Part shown: positions 1 to 6,137 of the stretch, piece by piece | How the letters are laid out: the number at the start of each line of letters is the position of its first letter | How positions within the stretch are numbered: position 1 is the first letter of the stretch | NCBI GenBank assembly: GCA_009780755.1 | Contig: WQZL01000061.1 | Location: forward strand, 1-12,591 | Direction: 5' to 3' | From: Promicromonosporaceae bacterium | GTDB lineage: Bacteria > Actinomycetota > Actinomycetes > Actinomycetales > Cellulomonadaceae | Length of the DNA stretch: 12,591 nt | Notes under the pieces: generated by a model | What the model saw: the letters and a program-made list of their open reading frames with translations, nothing else | Told to the model about the DNA's origin: nothing | The model's database searches: none | Made by a program: the position numbers and the translations under genes

Positions 1-44
1 ACAGGATCATTAGACTTCATACCCCAACACTCAACCACCCCCAG

Positions 45-121
45 AACTGTCAGAACCAAACCCCACCAAACCGTCAGCGATGTCCTGATACACAACCGTC
101 AGGGAAGTCCTGATACATGAC
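45..121. repeat. 25-bp tandem repeat, possible insertion-sequence end
   Basis: Two adjacent 25-bp units, 69-93 and 94-118, match at 22 of 25 positions (core CCGTCAGSGAWGTCCTGATACA). A degenerate start of a further unit (AACTGTCAG) lies at 45-53. Read on the minus strand, the repeated ATCAGGAC-type core resembles the repeated terminal segments I associate with IS481-like elements. An ATG on the minus strand at 20-18 opens a frame that runs out of the window, so the repeats could be the 5' flank of a transposase gene to the left. The repeat is seen directly; the mobile-element interpretation is inference. Confidence 0.4.
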
Positions 122-240
122 AGAAGACAACTAATTCCCTATGATGCTCTCATGCTCGTCGGCGTGGGGGGCTTGGCTTGTTGGGCCACACCTTCTTCCT
201 GCGTCAGCGGCGTTGGTACGGCTTTGCCGCTAACTGAGAC

Positions 241-309
241 CTGGTCGGTATCCCCAGCTGTTGACCAGGCCATAACTTGCCGTGATAGTATCGCCGCATG
301 ATAGTGTCG
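241..309 (+). promoter_or_regulatory. Candidate leaderless promoter and operator of the higBA operon
   Basis: TTGACC at 261-266 is followed after 17 bp by GATAGT at 284-289 (or TAGTAT at 286-291). Initiation about 7-10 bp downstream would fall on or next to the ATG at 298. No Shine-Dalgarno sequence precedes that ATG, which fits a leaderless transcript, common in Actinobacteria. Two repeats lie over the promoter: an inverted repeat CTGGTC (241-246) / GACCAG (263-268) spanning the -35 box, and a direct repeat TGATAGTRTCG at 283-293 and 299-309 spanning the -10 box and the start codon. Such sites are where a HigA-type antitoxin would be expected to autoregulate; binding is inferred. Confidence 0.45.
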
Positions 310-579
310 TTCGCCGACTCTACGACGGAAAAGGTGTGGCTGCGTGAGCACACACCCCGTCTCGGGACCGCCGAGCATCGAGCCGCACACAAGAAGTTGT
401 TGCAGTTGGACATGGCGGCAACGGTGAACGACCTGTGTGTCCCACCGGGAAACCGGCTGGAAAAGTTGACGGGTGATCGTGAAGGTCAACATTCGATCCG
501 GGTGAATGACCAGTACCGGATTTGTTTCACCTGGACGGACAAAGGCCCGGCCAACGTCGAAATCGTTGATTACCACTAA
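298..579 (+). CDS. higB: HigB-like RelE/ParE family toxin
   Basis: A 93-residue protein of the RelE/ParE superfamily, HigB-like branch; family members are ribosome-dependent mRNA endonucleases held inactive by their antitoxin. The diagnostic C-terminal half is present: GNRLEKL around residues 52-58, then GDREGQHSIRVNDQYRICF and a final VEIVDYH. Length and the conserved core are normal for the family, so it appears intact. The ATG at 298 follows a promoter-like element directly, without a ribosome binding site. The antitoxin gene starts 12 nt after the stop, the toxin-first order typical of higBA. Activity and target are inferred from the family only. Confidence 0.88.
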   Translation: MIVSFADSTTEKVWLREHTPRLGTAEHRAAHKKLLQLDMAATVNDLCVPPGNRLEKLTGDREGQHSIRVNDQYRICFTWTDKGPANVEIVDYH

Positions 580-591
580 AGGAGGGTGTGT

Positions 592-894
592 ATGAGTGAA
601 AAGTTGTACGCCCCGGTTCACCCTGGGGAGATTCTGCACGAGGAGTTTTTGGAGCCGTTGGGCATCACTGCGTATCGGCTCGCACAGGCCACGGGTCTGC
701 CGCAAACCCAGATCGGCCAAATACTGCGCGGCAAACGCTCCATCACCGCCCGATCCGGCTTGCGGATAGCCAAAGCGCTTGGACTCTCAGAGTGGTACTG
801 GATCAATGCCCAGGCTCGTTACGATCTCGAAGTCGAGCGTGACAGACATGCGAACGAACTGGCTAAGGTCCAGCCGCTCGTAGCAGCTGCATAA
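592..894 (+). CDS. higA: HigA-like antitoxin (XRE-type HTH)
   Basis: A 100-residue antitoxin of the HigA/VapI addiction-module family. The N-terminus has the family hallmark PVHPGEILHEEFLEPLGIT, followed by a helix-turn-helix of XRE type (about residues 25-60, including LPQTQIGQILRGKRSIT) and the segment ALGLSEWYWINAQARYDLE that packs on DNA or toxin in relatives. The start is taken at the ATG at 592 because GGAGG at 581-585 lies 6 nt upstream; an in-frame GTG at 586 would directly abut that site. It should neutralise the toxin encoded immediately upstream and repress the shared promoter. Expected role: stabilisation of the locus or stress response; not shown by the sequence. Confidence 0.9.
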   Translation: MSEKLYAPVHPGEILHEEFLEPLGITAYRLAQATGLPQTQIGQILRGKRSITARSGLRIAKALGLSEWYWINAQARYDLEVERDRHANELAKVQPLVAAA

Positions 895-918
895 CCCAGA
901 GGTCACTTCGACCGTGTA

Positions 919-942
919 GCAGGATAGAACACGAAATCCTGC
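919..942 (+). terminator. Weak hairpin after higA
   Basis: GCAGGAT (919-925) pairs with ATCCTGC (936-942) across a 10-nt loop, 25 nt after the antitoxin stop codon. There is no T-run, so termination is uncertain. Confidence 0.3.
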
Positions 943-996
943 CCAAACGGCGAGAACATCCCAACATTGACACCTGCGCTAGTCGTAACCCACTCA

Positions 997-1220
997 CGTC
1001 ATCTTGTGTGAGCGGTTTCGGGATTCCTGCGAGTCGCAAGACCTAGACCAGACGGTAACCGCCAGCTCTAGGTTCTGCGACTTCACTCGCTGCGCTCGTT
1101 ACGCGCAGAATGACGCCAAGCTTCCTTGCCCTGCCGCAGCGCGTCTCCCGCGCTCCGCGCGTTGCGCGCAGAACGGCGGGTAGCGGTCCACCAGCCTCGC
1201 TCGTTGCGCGCAGAATGATG
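997..1220. repeat. Palindromic intergenic repeat, copy 1, with three 14-bp direct repeats
   Basis: This non-coding stretch between higA and rpsF starts with CGTCAT (997-1002) and reaches ATGACG at 1110-1115, an inverted pair enclosing about 110 bp. Inside, 1032-1047 and 1067-1082 form a 16-bp imperfect inverted repeat (14 matches) around a 19-nt loop. The right end, CGTTRCGCGCAGAA, occurs three times: 1097-1110, 1160-1173 and 1202-1215, the last two identical. The end signature CGCAGAATGACG reappears at 3206-3217, so this belongs to a dispersed family. No gene is supported here; an open frame on the minus strand in this stretch is produced by the repeats. Confidence 0.6.
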
Positions 1221-1272
1221 TAAGGGGAGTTGTCCGCTTTGGTGCGCGTGATGGGTGGCCGTGGGATGGGGG

Positions 1273-1391
1273 TATGCTTGGGGCTGGTTGCCTAGGTTTC
1301 CGGCGTCGTCGGGAAGGTGGGCAGCGACGCTTTGACCCTCCTGTCACGGAAAGACCGTGGCCGTATAGACCGAAGGAGGTGGGTTAAACAC
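1273..1391 (+). promoter_or_regulatory. rpsF leader: candidate S6:S18-binding structure over the ribosome binding site
   Basis: CCTCCT (1337-1342) can pair with AGGAGG (1374-1379), the Shine-Dalgarno sequence of rpsF. The enclosed segment contains a second hairpin, CACGG (1345-1349) with CCGTG (1355-1359). A CCG at 1370-1372 sits just before the Shine-Dalgarno sequence. In many bacteria the rpsF leader carries an RNA element with a key unpaired CCG, bound by the S6:S18 complex to repress its own operon; this leader has the right position and ingredients. The match to the published consensus was judged by eye. TATGCT at 1273-1278 is a possible -10 box, but no convincing -35 box accompanies it. 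Confidence 0.42.
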
Positions 1392-1682
1392 ATGCGTCAG
1401 TACGAAATGATGGTGATCCTGGACCCCGATGTCGAGGAACGCACCCTACAAGCCCTGATCGAGAAGCTGGTGGCCGTTGTCCCGGCTGAGGGCGGTACCG
1501 TCGATAACGTTGACATCTGGGGTCGTCGCAAGATGACCTTCGACATCAACAAGAAGTCCGAGGGGCTGTACGCCGTAATCGACTTCACATCCGAAGTGGC
1601 AACCGCCAAGGAACTCGACCGCCAGCTCGGCCTCAACGAGACCGTCCTGCGCTTTAAGATTCTGCGCGCCGACGCCAAGTAA
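1392..1682 (+). CDS. rpsF: 30S ribosomal protein S6
   Basis: A 96-residue protein matching bacterial S6: the N-terminal MRQYEMMVILDPDVEE strand, the central GRRKMTFDINKKSEGLYAVIDF core and the C-terminal helix before LRFKILRADAK. S6 binds the central domain of 16S rRNA together with S18, and the pair can regulate its own mRNA. The ATG at 1392 is chosen because AAGGAGGT (1373-1380) lies 11 nt upstream and S6 proteins start with this strand; the same frame is open for a further 25 codons upstream, but that extension has no resemblance to S6. First gene of the rpsF-ssb-rpsR-rplI operon, 49 nt before ssb. Confidence 0.97.
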   Translation: MRQYEMMVILDPDVEERTLQALIEKLVAVVPAEGGTVDNVDIWGRRKMTFDINKKSEGLYAVIDFTSEVATAKELDRQLGLNETVLRFKILRADAK

Positions 1683-1731
1683 ACACCTCGAATCCGACCC
1701 CCACCCCAAGCGCTTAACCTAGGAGTACGTC

Positions 1732-2286
1732 ATGGCCGGCGAAACCGTAATCACAGTGGTAGGTAACCTCGTCGCGGACCCGGAGCTGCGGTTTACGCCG
1801 TCGGGTGCGCCGGTGGCGAACTTCCGCATCGCCTCTACGCCACGCACCTTCGACCGGCAGACCAACGAGTGGAAGGACGGCGAGGGCCTGTTCCTCTCGT
1901 GTTCCATTTGGCGTGATGCTGCGGAGAACGTGGCCGAGTCGCTGACCAAGGGTATGCGCGTGATTGTGCAGGGTCGCCTGGTGCAGCGCTCGTATGAAAC
2001 TCGCGAGGGCGAAAAGCGAACCGTTGTTGAGTTGCAGGTCGATGAGATCGGCCCCTCGTTGCGCAATGCAACCGCACAGGTGACTCGCAAGCAACGCACC
2101 GGCCCCGGCGGCTTCAACGCGGGCGGCGGCTATGGTGGCGGGGCGCCCAGCGGTGGCCAGGGTGGCGGGTTTACCAGCGGTGGCGGCGGGGGTTTCTCCG
2201 CCGGTGGTGGTTCGCAGAACGACCCGTGGGCGAATGCCGGACCGGCATCGTCAGGTGGCTCGTTCGACGAAGCTCCCCCTTTCTAA
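1732..2286 (+). CDS. ssb: Single-stranded DNA-binding protein
   Basis: A 184-residue SSB. Residues 1-110 form the OB fold (ITVVGNLVADPELRFTPSG, then FLSCSIWRDAAENVAESL and GMRVIVQGRLVQRSYE). Residues 120-175 are a Gly/Ser-rich disordered linker, and the protein ends in an acidic-hydrophobic tip SFDEAPPF, a variant of the usual DDxPF tip that recruits replication and repair partners. It binds single-stranded DNA as a tetramer at replication forks. AGGAG at 1721-1725 gives the start at 1732. Location between rpsF and rpsR is the standard bacterial arrangement. The tip has Ala where many SSBs have a second acidic or Ile/Pro residue; the functional effect is unknown. Confidence 0.97.
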   Translation: MAGETVITVVGNLVADPELRFTPSGAPVANFRIASTPRTFDRQTNEWKDGEGLFLSCSIWRDAAENVAESLTKGMRVIVQGRLVQRSYETREGEKRTVVELQVDEIGPSLRNATAQVTRKQRTGPGGFNAGGGYGGGAPSGGQGGGFTSGGGGGFSAGGGSQNDPWANAGPASSGGSFDEAPPF

Positions 2287-2337
2287 GCCGCACAATCCCC
2301 AAGATCATCATCTCTATCAGTCAAGGAGTACATCGCG

Positions 2338-2589
2338 ATGCCTAAGCCTCCGATGCGTAAGAGCAACAAGCACATCATCAAGAAGAAGTCGAACCCGCTC
2401 AAGGCGGCGAAGATCGAGACCATCGACTACAAGGACACGGCGCTGCTGCGCAAGTTCATCTCCGACCGCGGCAAGATCCGCGCCCGCCGGGTTACCGGCG
2501 TCAGCGTTCAAGAACAGCGCGCCATTGCCCGCGCCGTGAAGAACGCCCGCGAGATGGCCCTGCTGCCCTACGCGTCTTCGTCCCGCTGA
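2338..2589 (+). CDS. rpsR: 30S ribosomal protein S18, zinc-free form
   Basis: An 83-residue S18, the partner of S6 on the 30S platform. The conserved core is clear: IDYKDTALLRKFISDRGKIRARRVTG (about residues 30-54) and AIARAVKNAREMALLPY (62-78). Many S18 paralogues carry an N-terminal Cys-based zinc site; this one has none (the region reads KKKSNPLKAAKIE), so it is of the C-minus, zinc-independent type. AAGGAG at 2323-2328 precedes the ATG. It follows ssb by 51 nt and precedes rplI by 23 nt. Whether a zinc-containing paralogue exists elsewhere in the genome cannot be seen. Confidence 0.97.
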   Translation: MPKPPMRKSNKHIIKKKSNPLKAAKIETIDYKDTALLRKFISDRGKIRARRVTGVSVQEQRAIARAVKNAREMALLPYASSSR

Positions 2590-2612
2590 GTGGCCCAAGG
2601 AGAACAGAAATC

Positions 2613-3062
2613 ATGACTAAGTTGATCCTGACGCACGAGGTCACCGGCCTCGGCGAACCCGGCGATGTCGTAGACGTTAAGGCTGGTTACGCTCGCAACT
2701 ACCTGCTGCCGCGCAAGCTGGCCACCCCGTGGACCAAGGGCGCCGAATCGCAGATTTCCGCGATCCGCAAGGCCCGCAAGGCCCGCGAGATCGCCACGCT
2801 GGACGGGGCAAAGTTCGTAGCCGAATCGCTGGCCGCCGAGCCGGTCGTCGTCAAGGCAAAGGCCGGTACCGGCGGTCGCCTGTTCGGTGCCGTGACTACC
2901 GCCGACATCGCCGCTGCCGTTAAGGCCGTGGGTGGCCCCGTGGTGGACAAACGCAAGATCGAAATCGCTCAGCCCATCAAGTCAACGGGTGAACACGAAG
3001 TGTCGATCCGTCTGCACCCCGAGGTGTCGGCCAAGATTGCCGTCAAGGTGATCGCCGCCTAG
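2613..3062 (+). CDS. rplI: 50S ribosomal protein L9
   Basis: A 149-residue L9 with both domains. The N-terminal domain (1-50) has the signature LILTHEVTGLGEPGDVVDVKAGYARNYLLPRKLA, followed by the long connecting helix (about 42-75) and the C-terminal RNA-binding domain containing GTGGRLFGAVTTADIA (85-100) and KIEIAQPIKSTGEHEVSIRLHPEV. L9 sits at the base of the L1 stalk and helps keep the reading frame. AAGGAG at 2597-2602 fixes the start. Last gene of the operon; a strong hairpin follows 11 nt after the stop. Confidence 0.97.
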   Translation: MTKLILTHEVTGLGEPGDVVDVKAGYARNYLLPRKLATPWTKGAESQISAIRKARKAREIATLDGAKFVAESLAAEPVVVKAKAGTGGRLFGAVTTADIAAAVKAVGGPVVDKRKIEIAQPIKSTGEHEVSIRLHPEVSAKIAVKVIAA

Positions 3063-3073
3063 CTACCTTCTGT

Positions 3074-3109
3074 AAGACGCCCGGCTGAATTTAACTAGCC
3101 GGGCGTCTT
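3074..3109 (+). terminator. Operon terminator after rplI
   Basis: A perfect 13-bp stem, 3074-3086 with 3097-3109, GC-rich, around a 10-nt loop, starts 12 nt after the rplI stop codon. There is no T-run after the stem, which is common for hairpin terminators in high-GC Gram-positives. It separates the ribosomal operon from dnaB. Confidence 0.8.
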
Positions 3110-3131
3110 GCATATACACCTTCGCCCGCCT

Positions 3132-3217
3132 CGTCATCCTGCGTGCAGTCGCAGAACCCAGAGTTGAGAGTCACCATTGGGCCTGGGTTCGGTGACAGCT
3201 TCGCTCGCAGAATGACG
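3132..3217. repeat. Palindromic intergenic repeat, copy 2
   Basis: An 86-bp element bounded by CGTCATCCTGCG (3132-3143) and CGCAGAATGACG (3206-3217), inverted with one mismatch. Two interleaved inverted repeats lie inside: GAACCCAG (3154-3161) with CTGGGTTC (3183-3190), and GTCACC (3170-3175) with GGTGAC (3191-3196). Because the arms alternate, the two stems cannot both form as nested hairpins. The end matches the right end of copy 1 at 1104-1115, and 3179-3196 matches 10623-10638. No coding sense is seen. Confidence 0.6.
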
Positions 3218-3289
3218 TGGGCTGATATGCGGAAGTGATTTTGACGCCAGGGCATGAAGCAGTCTGCGGCAGCGGTGAGGGCGAAGTTT

Positions 3290-3428
3290 TTCTCCACAGG
3301 GTGTGTGTTGAAAAGGAGCGGCAACCATAGGGGGATGAGAGGATTCCGCCAACAGTTCCGACGGTTACCCACAGGCAAATCCACTGGTAGTTCACAACTT
3401 CAAGAGGTTACCCACAAGGTTACCCACA
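3290..3428 (+). promoter_or_regulatory. Cluster of DnaA-box-like 9-mers upstream of dnaB
   Basis: TTACCCACA occurs three times on the plus strand, at 3365-3373, 3408-3416 and 3420-3428, the last two as a 12-bp tandem AGGTTACCCACA-type repeat. TTCTCCACA lies at 3290-3298. Each differs at one position from the DnaA consensus TTWTNCACA. An additional GGTTAC lies at 3463-3468, and an inverted repeat GGCGT/ACGCC at 3446-3456. The cluster lies in the 463-bp gap between the rplI terminator and dnaB, so it could control dnaB or bind DnaA. No AT-rich unwinding region is evident, so an origin is not claimed. No convincing sigma-factor promoter was identified. Confidence 0.4.
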
Positions 3429-3525
3429 GGCCGGGTTTGGAGGTTGGCGTGACGCCTGCCAAGGTTACATGTCAGTGGTTCGCGGTAGATATGGATTGCC
3501 GTCGGGCGTCATAAGGAAGGTAAAC

Positions 3526-6135
3526 ATGTCTATCGACCAGCTTGCAGACCCGTACACCGGTTCGTCTTACGATGAATCGGCTGGTGGCGGGTTTGACCGC
3601 ACCCCGCCGCAGGATGTCGGCGCCGAGATGTCGGTACTCGGCGGCATGTTAATCAGCAAAGATGCCATTGCTGACGTTGTCGAGACCATCCGTGGCAACG
3701 ATTTCTACCGTCCCGCGCACGAGGCCATCTATGACGCGATCCTCGACCTATATGGCCGAGGCGAGCCTGCCGACGGCATCACCGTGGTTGACGAGCTGCG
3801 CAGGCGCGGCTCCCTTGATCGCATCGGCGGCAGCGCCTATCTCGCCGATTTAATCGCGGGCGTGCCCACGGCGGCAAATGCCGGATATTACGCCCGCATC
3901 GTCCGTGAGCGCGCTCAGCTGCGACGACTGGTCGAGGCTGGCACGCGTATCGTGCAGATGGGCTACGCCCGCGAGGGCGGCGATGTGGCCGACATCGTCA
4001 ACAACGCGCAGGCCGAGGTGTATGCGGCCACCCAGCAGCGGGCATCAGAGGATTACCTGCCGCTGGCCGAAATCCTGCCCGGCGCGCTAAACGAGGTTGA
4101 GGCGGCCGGGATGCGCGGCGCGGGCCTGACGGGTGTGCCCACTGGCTTCGCCGACCTAGACCGCCTAACCAACGGTCTCCACTCCGGCCAAATGGTCATC
4201 ATCGCGGCGAGGCCGGCCATCGGAAAAGCGCTGGCTCTCGATACGCGGTTGCCAACGCCCACCGGCTGGATCACGATGGGCGAGGTAGCGGTGGGGGACG
4301 AATTGCTGGCCGCAGACGGCACCCTGACGCGCGTCGTTGCCGCAACCGAGGTGATGACCGAGCGCCCCTGTTACGAGGTCATATTCGATGATGGTTCCAA
4401 AATCATCGCCGATGCCGAGCATCTGTGGGAGACCAGCACCCGCGCCCAACGCAGGCTTCCTATGCTCAATGGACGTTTTCCCGCAGCAATCCGAACCACC
4501 GCAGAGCTGGCGTCAACCTTGCGGCTTGATACAGCCGATCACCGAGCGAACCACACCGTGCGCACGGCAGGCCCGCTGCAACTGCCTGACGCGACACTTC
4601 CGATTCACCCCTACACGCTTGGGGTTTGGCTTGGTGACGGCCACTCGGAGTCCGCACGGTTTACCTCGGCAGATCCAGAGATTGCAATCAGAATTGAGGC
4701 GACCGGAACTCCGGTGTCGGTTCGGTCGGCATATGCCGGAGCGGCCCAGCTCTACACGCTTCAGTTGTCGCATCCGGTCGCTGCGGCAGAGCAGGAGTGT
4801 GTGGTCTGCGGGGCTGCTTTCACTCCGCGAACGTCTCAGGTTAAAACATGCGGTCGCTCCTGTGGCGGGCGATCTCGTGGGATTGGTCCCAGGTCGATTG
4901 CTCGCTGCCCCGACTGTGGGGAGTTAAGTTCTGGGCATGGTCGGTGTGCGAAGTGTCATGCCGATCACGGAACGATGGGAGAACTTCTCAGGTCACTTGG
5001 CGTGCTGTGTAACAAGCACATCCCGGCGCAGTATCTCCGGGCGTCGCAAACGCAACGGAGGGCGTTGCTTGCGGGCCTGCTGGACACCGACGGCACAGTA
5101 AACCCGACTGGAAGCCCGCAGTTCACAACCACAAACCGGCGCCTAGCCCTGGGTGTGCGCGAATTGATCCATAGCCTGGGTCACCGCACAGGTTGGTCGG
5201 AAAAAGCAGTAAATGGGCGCTCGGTGGCATCCTCGACGGCCTATACGATTACCTTCACCACGGATGACGAGGTTTTCTGGCTGGGGAGAAAACAGCAGGC
5301 ACACACAGAGCGTCGCCGCCCGGCCACTTCGCGGCTAAAACATCGTGCGGTGGTGGAGGTTCGGCCAATTCCCTCGGTTCCGGTGCGCTGCGTTCAAGTG
5401 GATAACGAGGAGCATCTATACCTGGCCGGTGAGTCGATGATCCCGACTCATAACTCGACGTTGGCCATTGATGTGGCGCGGGCGGCTTCGATCAAGCATG
5501 GGCAGACCTCAGTTGTGTTTTCCCTAGAGATGACGCGCAACGAGATCACCATGCGGTTGCTCTCCGCTGAGGCTTCCGTGCCGCTCAACAAGCTGCGCAA
5601 CGGCAATATGGCGCAGGCAGACTGGAGCAAGATTGCCGCCGTTGAGGGGCGGCTGCACAAGGCGCCGATGTTCATTGATGACTCGCCAAACATGACGCTC
5701 ACCGAGATTAGGGCCAAGGCACGACGGCTTAAGCAACGGCACGATCTCAAACTGATTGTGATCGACTACTTGCAGTTGATGACGTCGGGCAAGCGAGTGG
5801 AGAGTCGCCAACAGGAGGTATCGGAGTTCTCCCGCGCGCTGAAACTGCTCGCCAAGGAACTCGAAGTCCCGGTTATCGCGCTATCCCAGCTCAACCGTGG
5901 CCCCGAACAGCGTGGCGACAAGAAGCCACAAATGGCCGACCTACGCGAATCAGGTTCGCTCGAACAAGATGCGGACCTGGTGATCCTGCTGCACCGCGAG
6001 GATGCCTACGAGAAGGAGTCGCCCCGCGCGGGCGAGGCCGATTTCATCGTTGCCAAGCACCGCAACGGTCCCACCGACACCATCACGGTCGCCTTCCAAG
6101 GCCACTACTCCCGCTTCGTAGACATGCAGGCGTAA
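3526..6135 (+). CDS. dnaB: Replicative DNA helicase DnaB with P-loop intein
   Basis: The 869-residue precursor encodes the hexameric 5'-3' helicase that drives the replication fork. Extein residues total 460 (1-234 and 644-869), normal for DnaB. Residues 20-140 are the N-terminal domain (PPQDVGAEMSVLGGML), then the linker and the RecA-like ATPase. The Walker A motif is ARPAIGK (residues 228-234) continued by STLAID (644 onward). Walker B is LIVIDYLQLM (743-752); GSLEQDADLVILLHRED and a C-terminal TITVAFQGHYSRF complete the family signature. The ATG at 3526 is chosen because AAGGAAGG (3513-3520) lies 5 nt upstream and the extra 19 in-frame codons before it do not look like DnaB. The gene stands alone after the rplI terminator. 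Confidence 0.97.
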   Translation: MSIDQLADPYTGSSYDESAGGGFDRTPPQDVGAEMSVLGGMLISKDAIADVVETIRGNDFYRPAHEAIYDAILDLYGRGEPADGITVVDELRRRGSLDRIGGSAYLADLIAGVPTAANAGYYARIVRERAQLRRLVEAGTRIVQMGYAREGGDVADIVNNAQAEVYAATQQRASEDYLPLAEILPGALNEVEAAGMRGAGLTGVPTGFADLDRLTNGLHSGQMVIIAARPAIGKALALDTRLPTPTGWITMGEVAVGDELLAADGTLTRVVAATEVMTERPCYEVIFDDGSKIIADAEHLWETSTRAQRRLPMLNGRFPAAIRTTAELASTLRLDTADHRANHTVRTAGPLQLPDATLPIHPYTLGVWLGDGHSESARFTSADPEIAIRIEATGTPVSVRSAYAGAAQLYTLQLSHPVAAAEQECVVCGAAFTPRTSQVKTCGRSCGGRSRGIGPRSIARCPDCGELSSGHGRCAKCHADHGTMGELLRSLGVLCNKHIPAQYLRASQTQRRALLAGLLDTDGTVNPTGSPQFTTTNRRLALGVRELIHSLGHRTGWSEKAVNGRSVASSTAYTITFTTDDEVFWLGRKQQAHTERRRPATSRLKHRAVVEVRPIPSVPVRCVQVDNEEHLYLAGESMIPTHNSTLAIDVARAASIKHGQTSVVFSLEMTRNEITMRLLSAEASVPLNKLRNGNMAQADWSKIAAVEGRLHKAPMFIDDSPNMTLTEIRAKARRLKQRHDLKLIVIDYLQLMTSGKRVESRQQEVSEFSRALKLLAKELEVPVIALSQLNRGPEQRGDKKPQMADLRESGSLEQDADLVILLHREDAYEKESPRAGEADFIVAKHRNGPTDTITVAFQGHYSRFVDMQA
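4228..5454 (+). other. Class 3 intein with LAGLIDADG homing endonuclease, inserted in DnaB Walker A
   Basis: A 409-residue intein (DnaB residues 235-643). Block A is ALALDTRLPTPTGWITMGE with Ala, not Cys or Ser, at position 1. Block B is ADAEHLWETS with Trp at intein position 67. Block F is PVRCVQVDNEEHLYLAGE with Cys at 388. The C-terminus is IPTHN (Thr407, His408, Asn409), followed by Ser+1. A non-nucleophilic first residue plus Trp/Cys/Thr at these three places defines class 3 inteins, which use the block F Cys as first nucleophile. The endonuclease has LGVWLGDG (intein 131-138) and LAGLLDTDG (281-289) with both Asp residues kept, so it may be active. Insertion between Lys and Ser of the P-loop blocks ATP binding until splicing. 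Confidence 0.93.
4798..4956 (+). other. Double zinc-ribbon-like insert inside the intein endonuclease
   Basis: Between the two LAGLIDADG motifs, eight cysteines form two four-Cys clusters: Cys425-x2-Cys428 with Cys442-x3-Cys446, and Cys461-x2-Cys464 with Cys474-x2-Cys477 (precursor numbering). The first (CVVCGAAFTP then CGRSC) resembles zinc fingers attached to HNH-type nucleases and DNA-binding proteins; the second (CPDCGE then CAKCHADHG) resembles a short zinc ribbon. A basic Gly/Arg-rich stretch separates them. A role in recognising the homing site is inferred from similar accessory fingers in homing endonucleases. Confidence 0.7.
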
Positions 6136-6137
6136 TC

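Noticed and set aside
1099..1347. Minus-strand frame rich in FCAQRA repeats
   Set aside because: The amino-acid repeat comes from the three copies of the intergenic GCGCAGAA repeat. There is no start signal or protein-like composition.
1317..1391. A 25-residue N-terminal extension of S6 from an upstream ATG
   Set aside because: The added residues do not resemble S6, and the strong ribosome binding site at 1373-1380 points to the ATG at 1392.
3290..3428. The DnaA-box-like cluster as the chromosomal origin
   Set aside because: The boxes are imperfect and few, there is no AT-rich unwinding region, and dnaA and dnaN are not adjacent.
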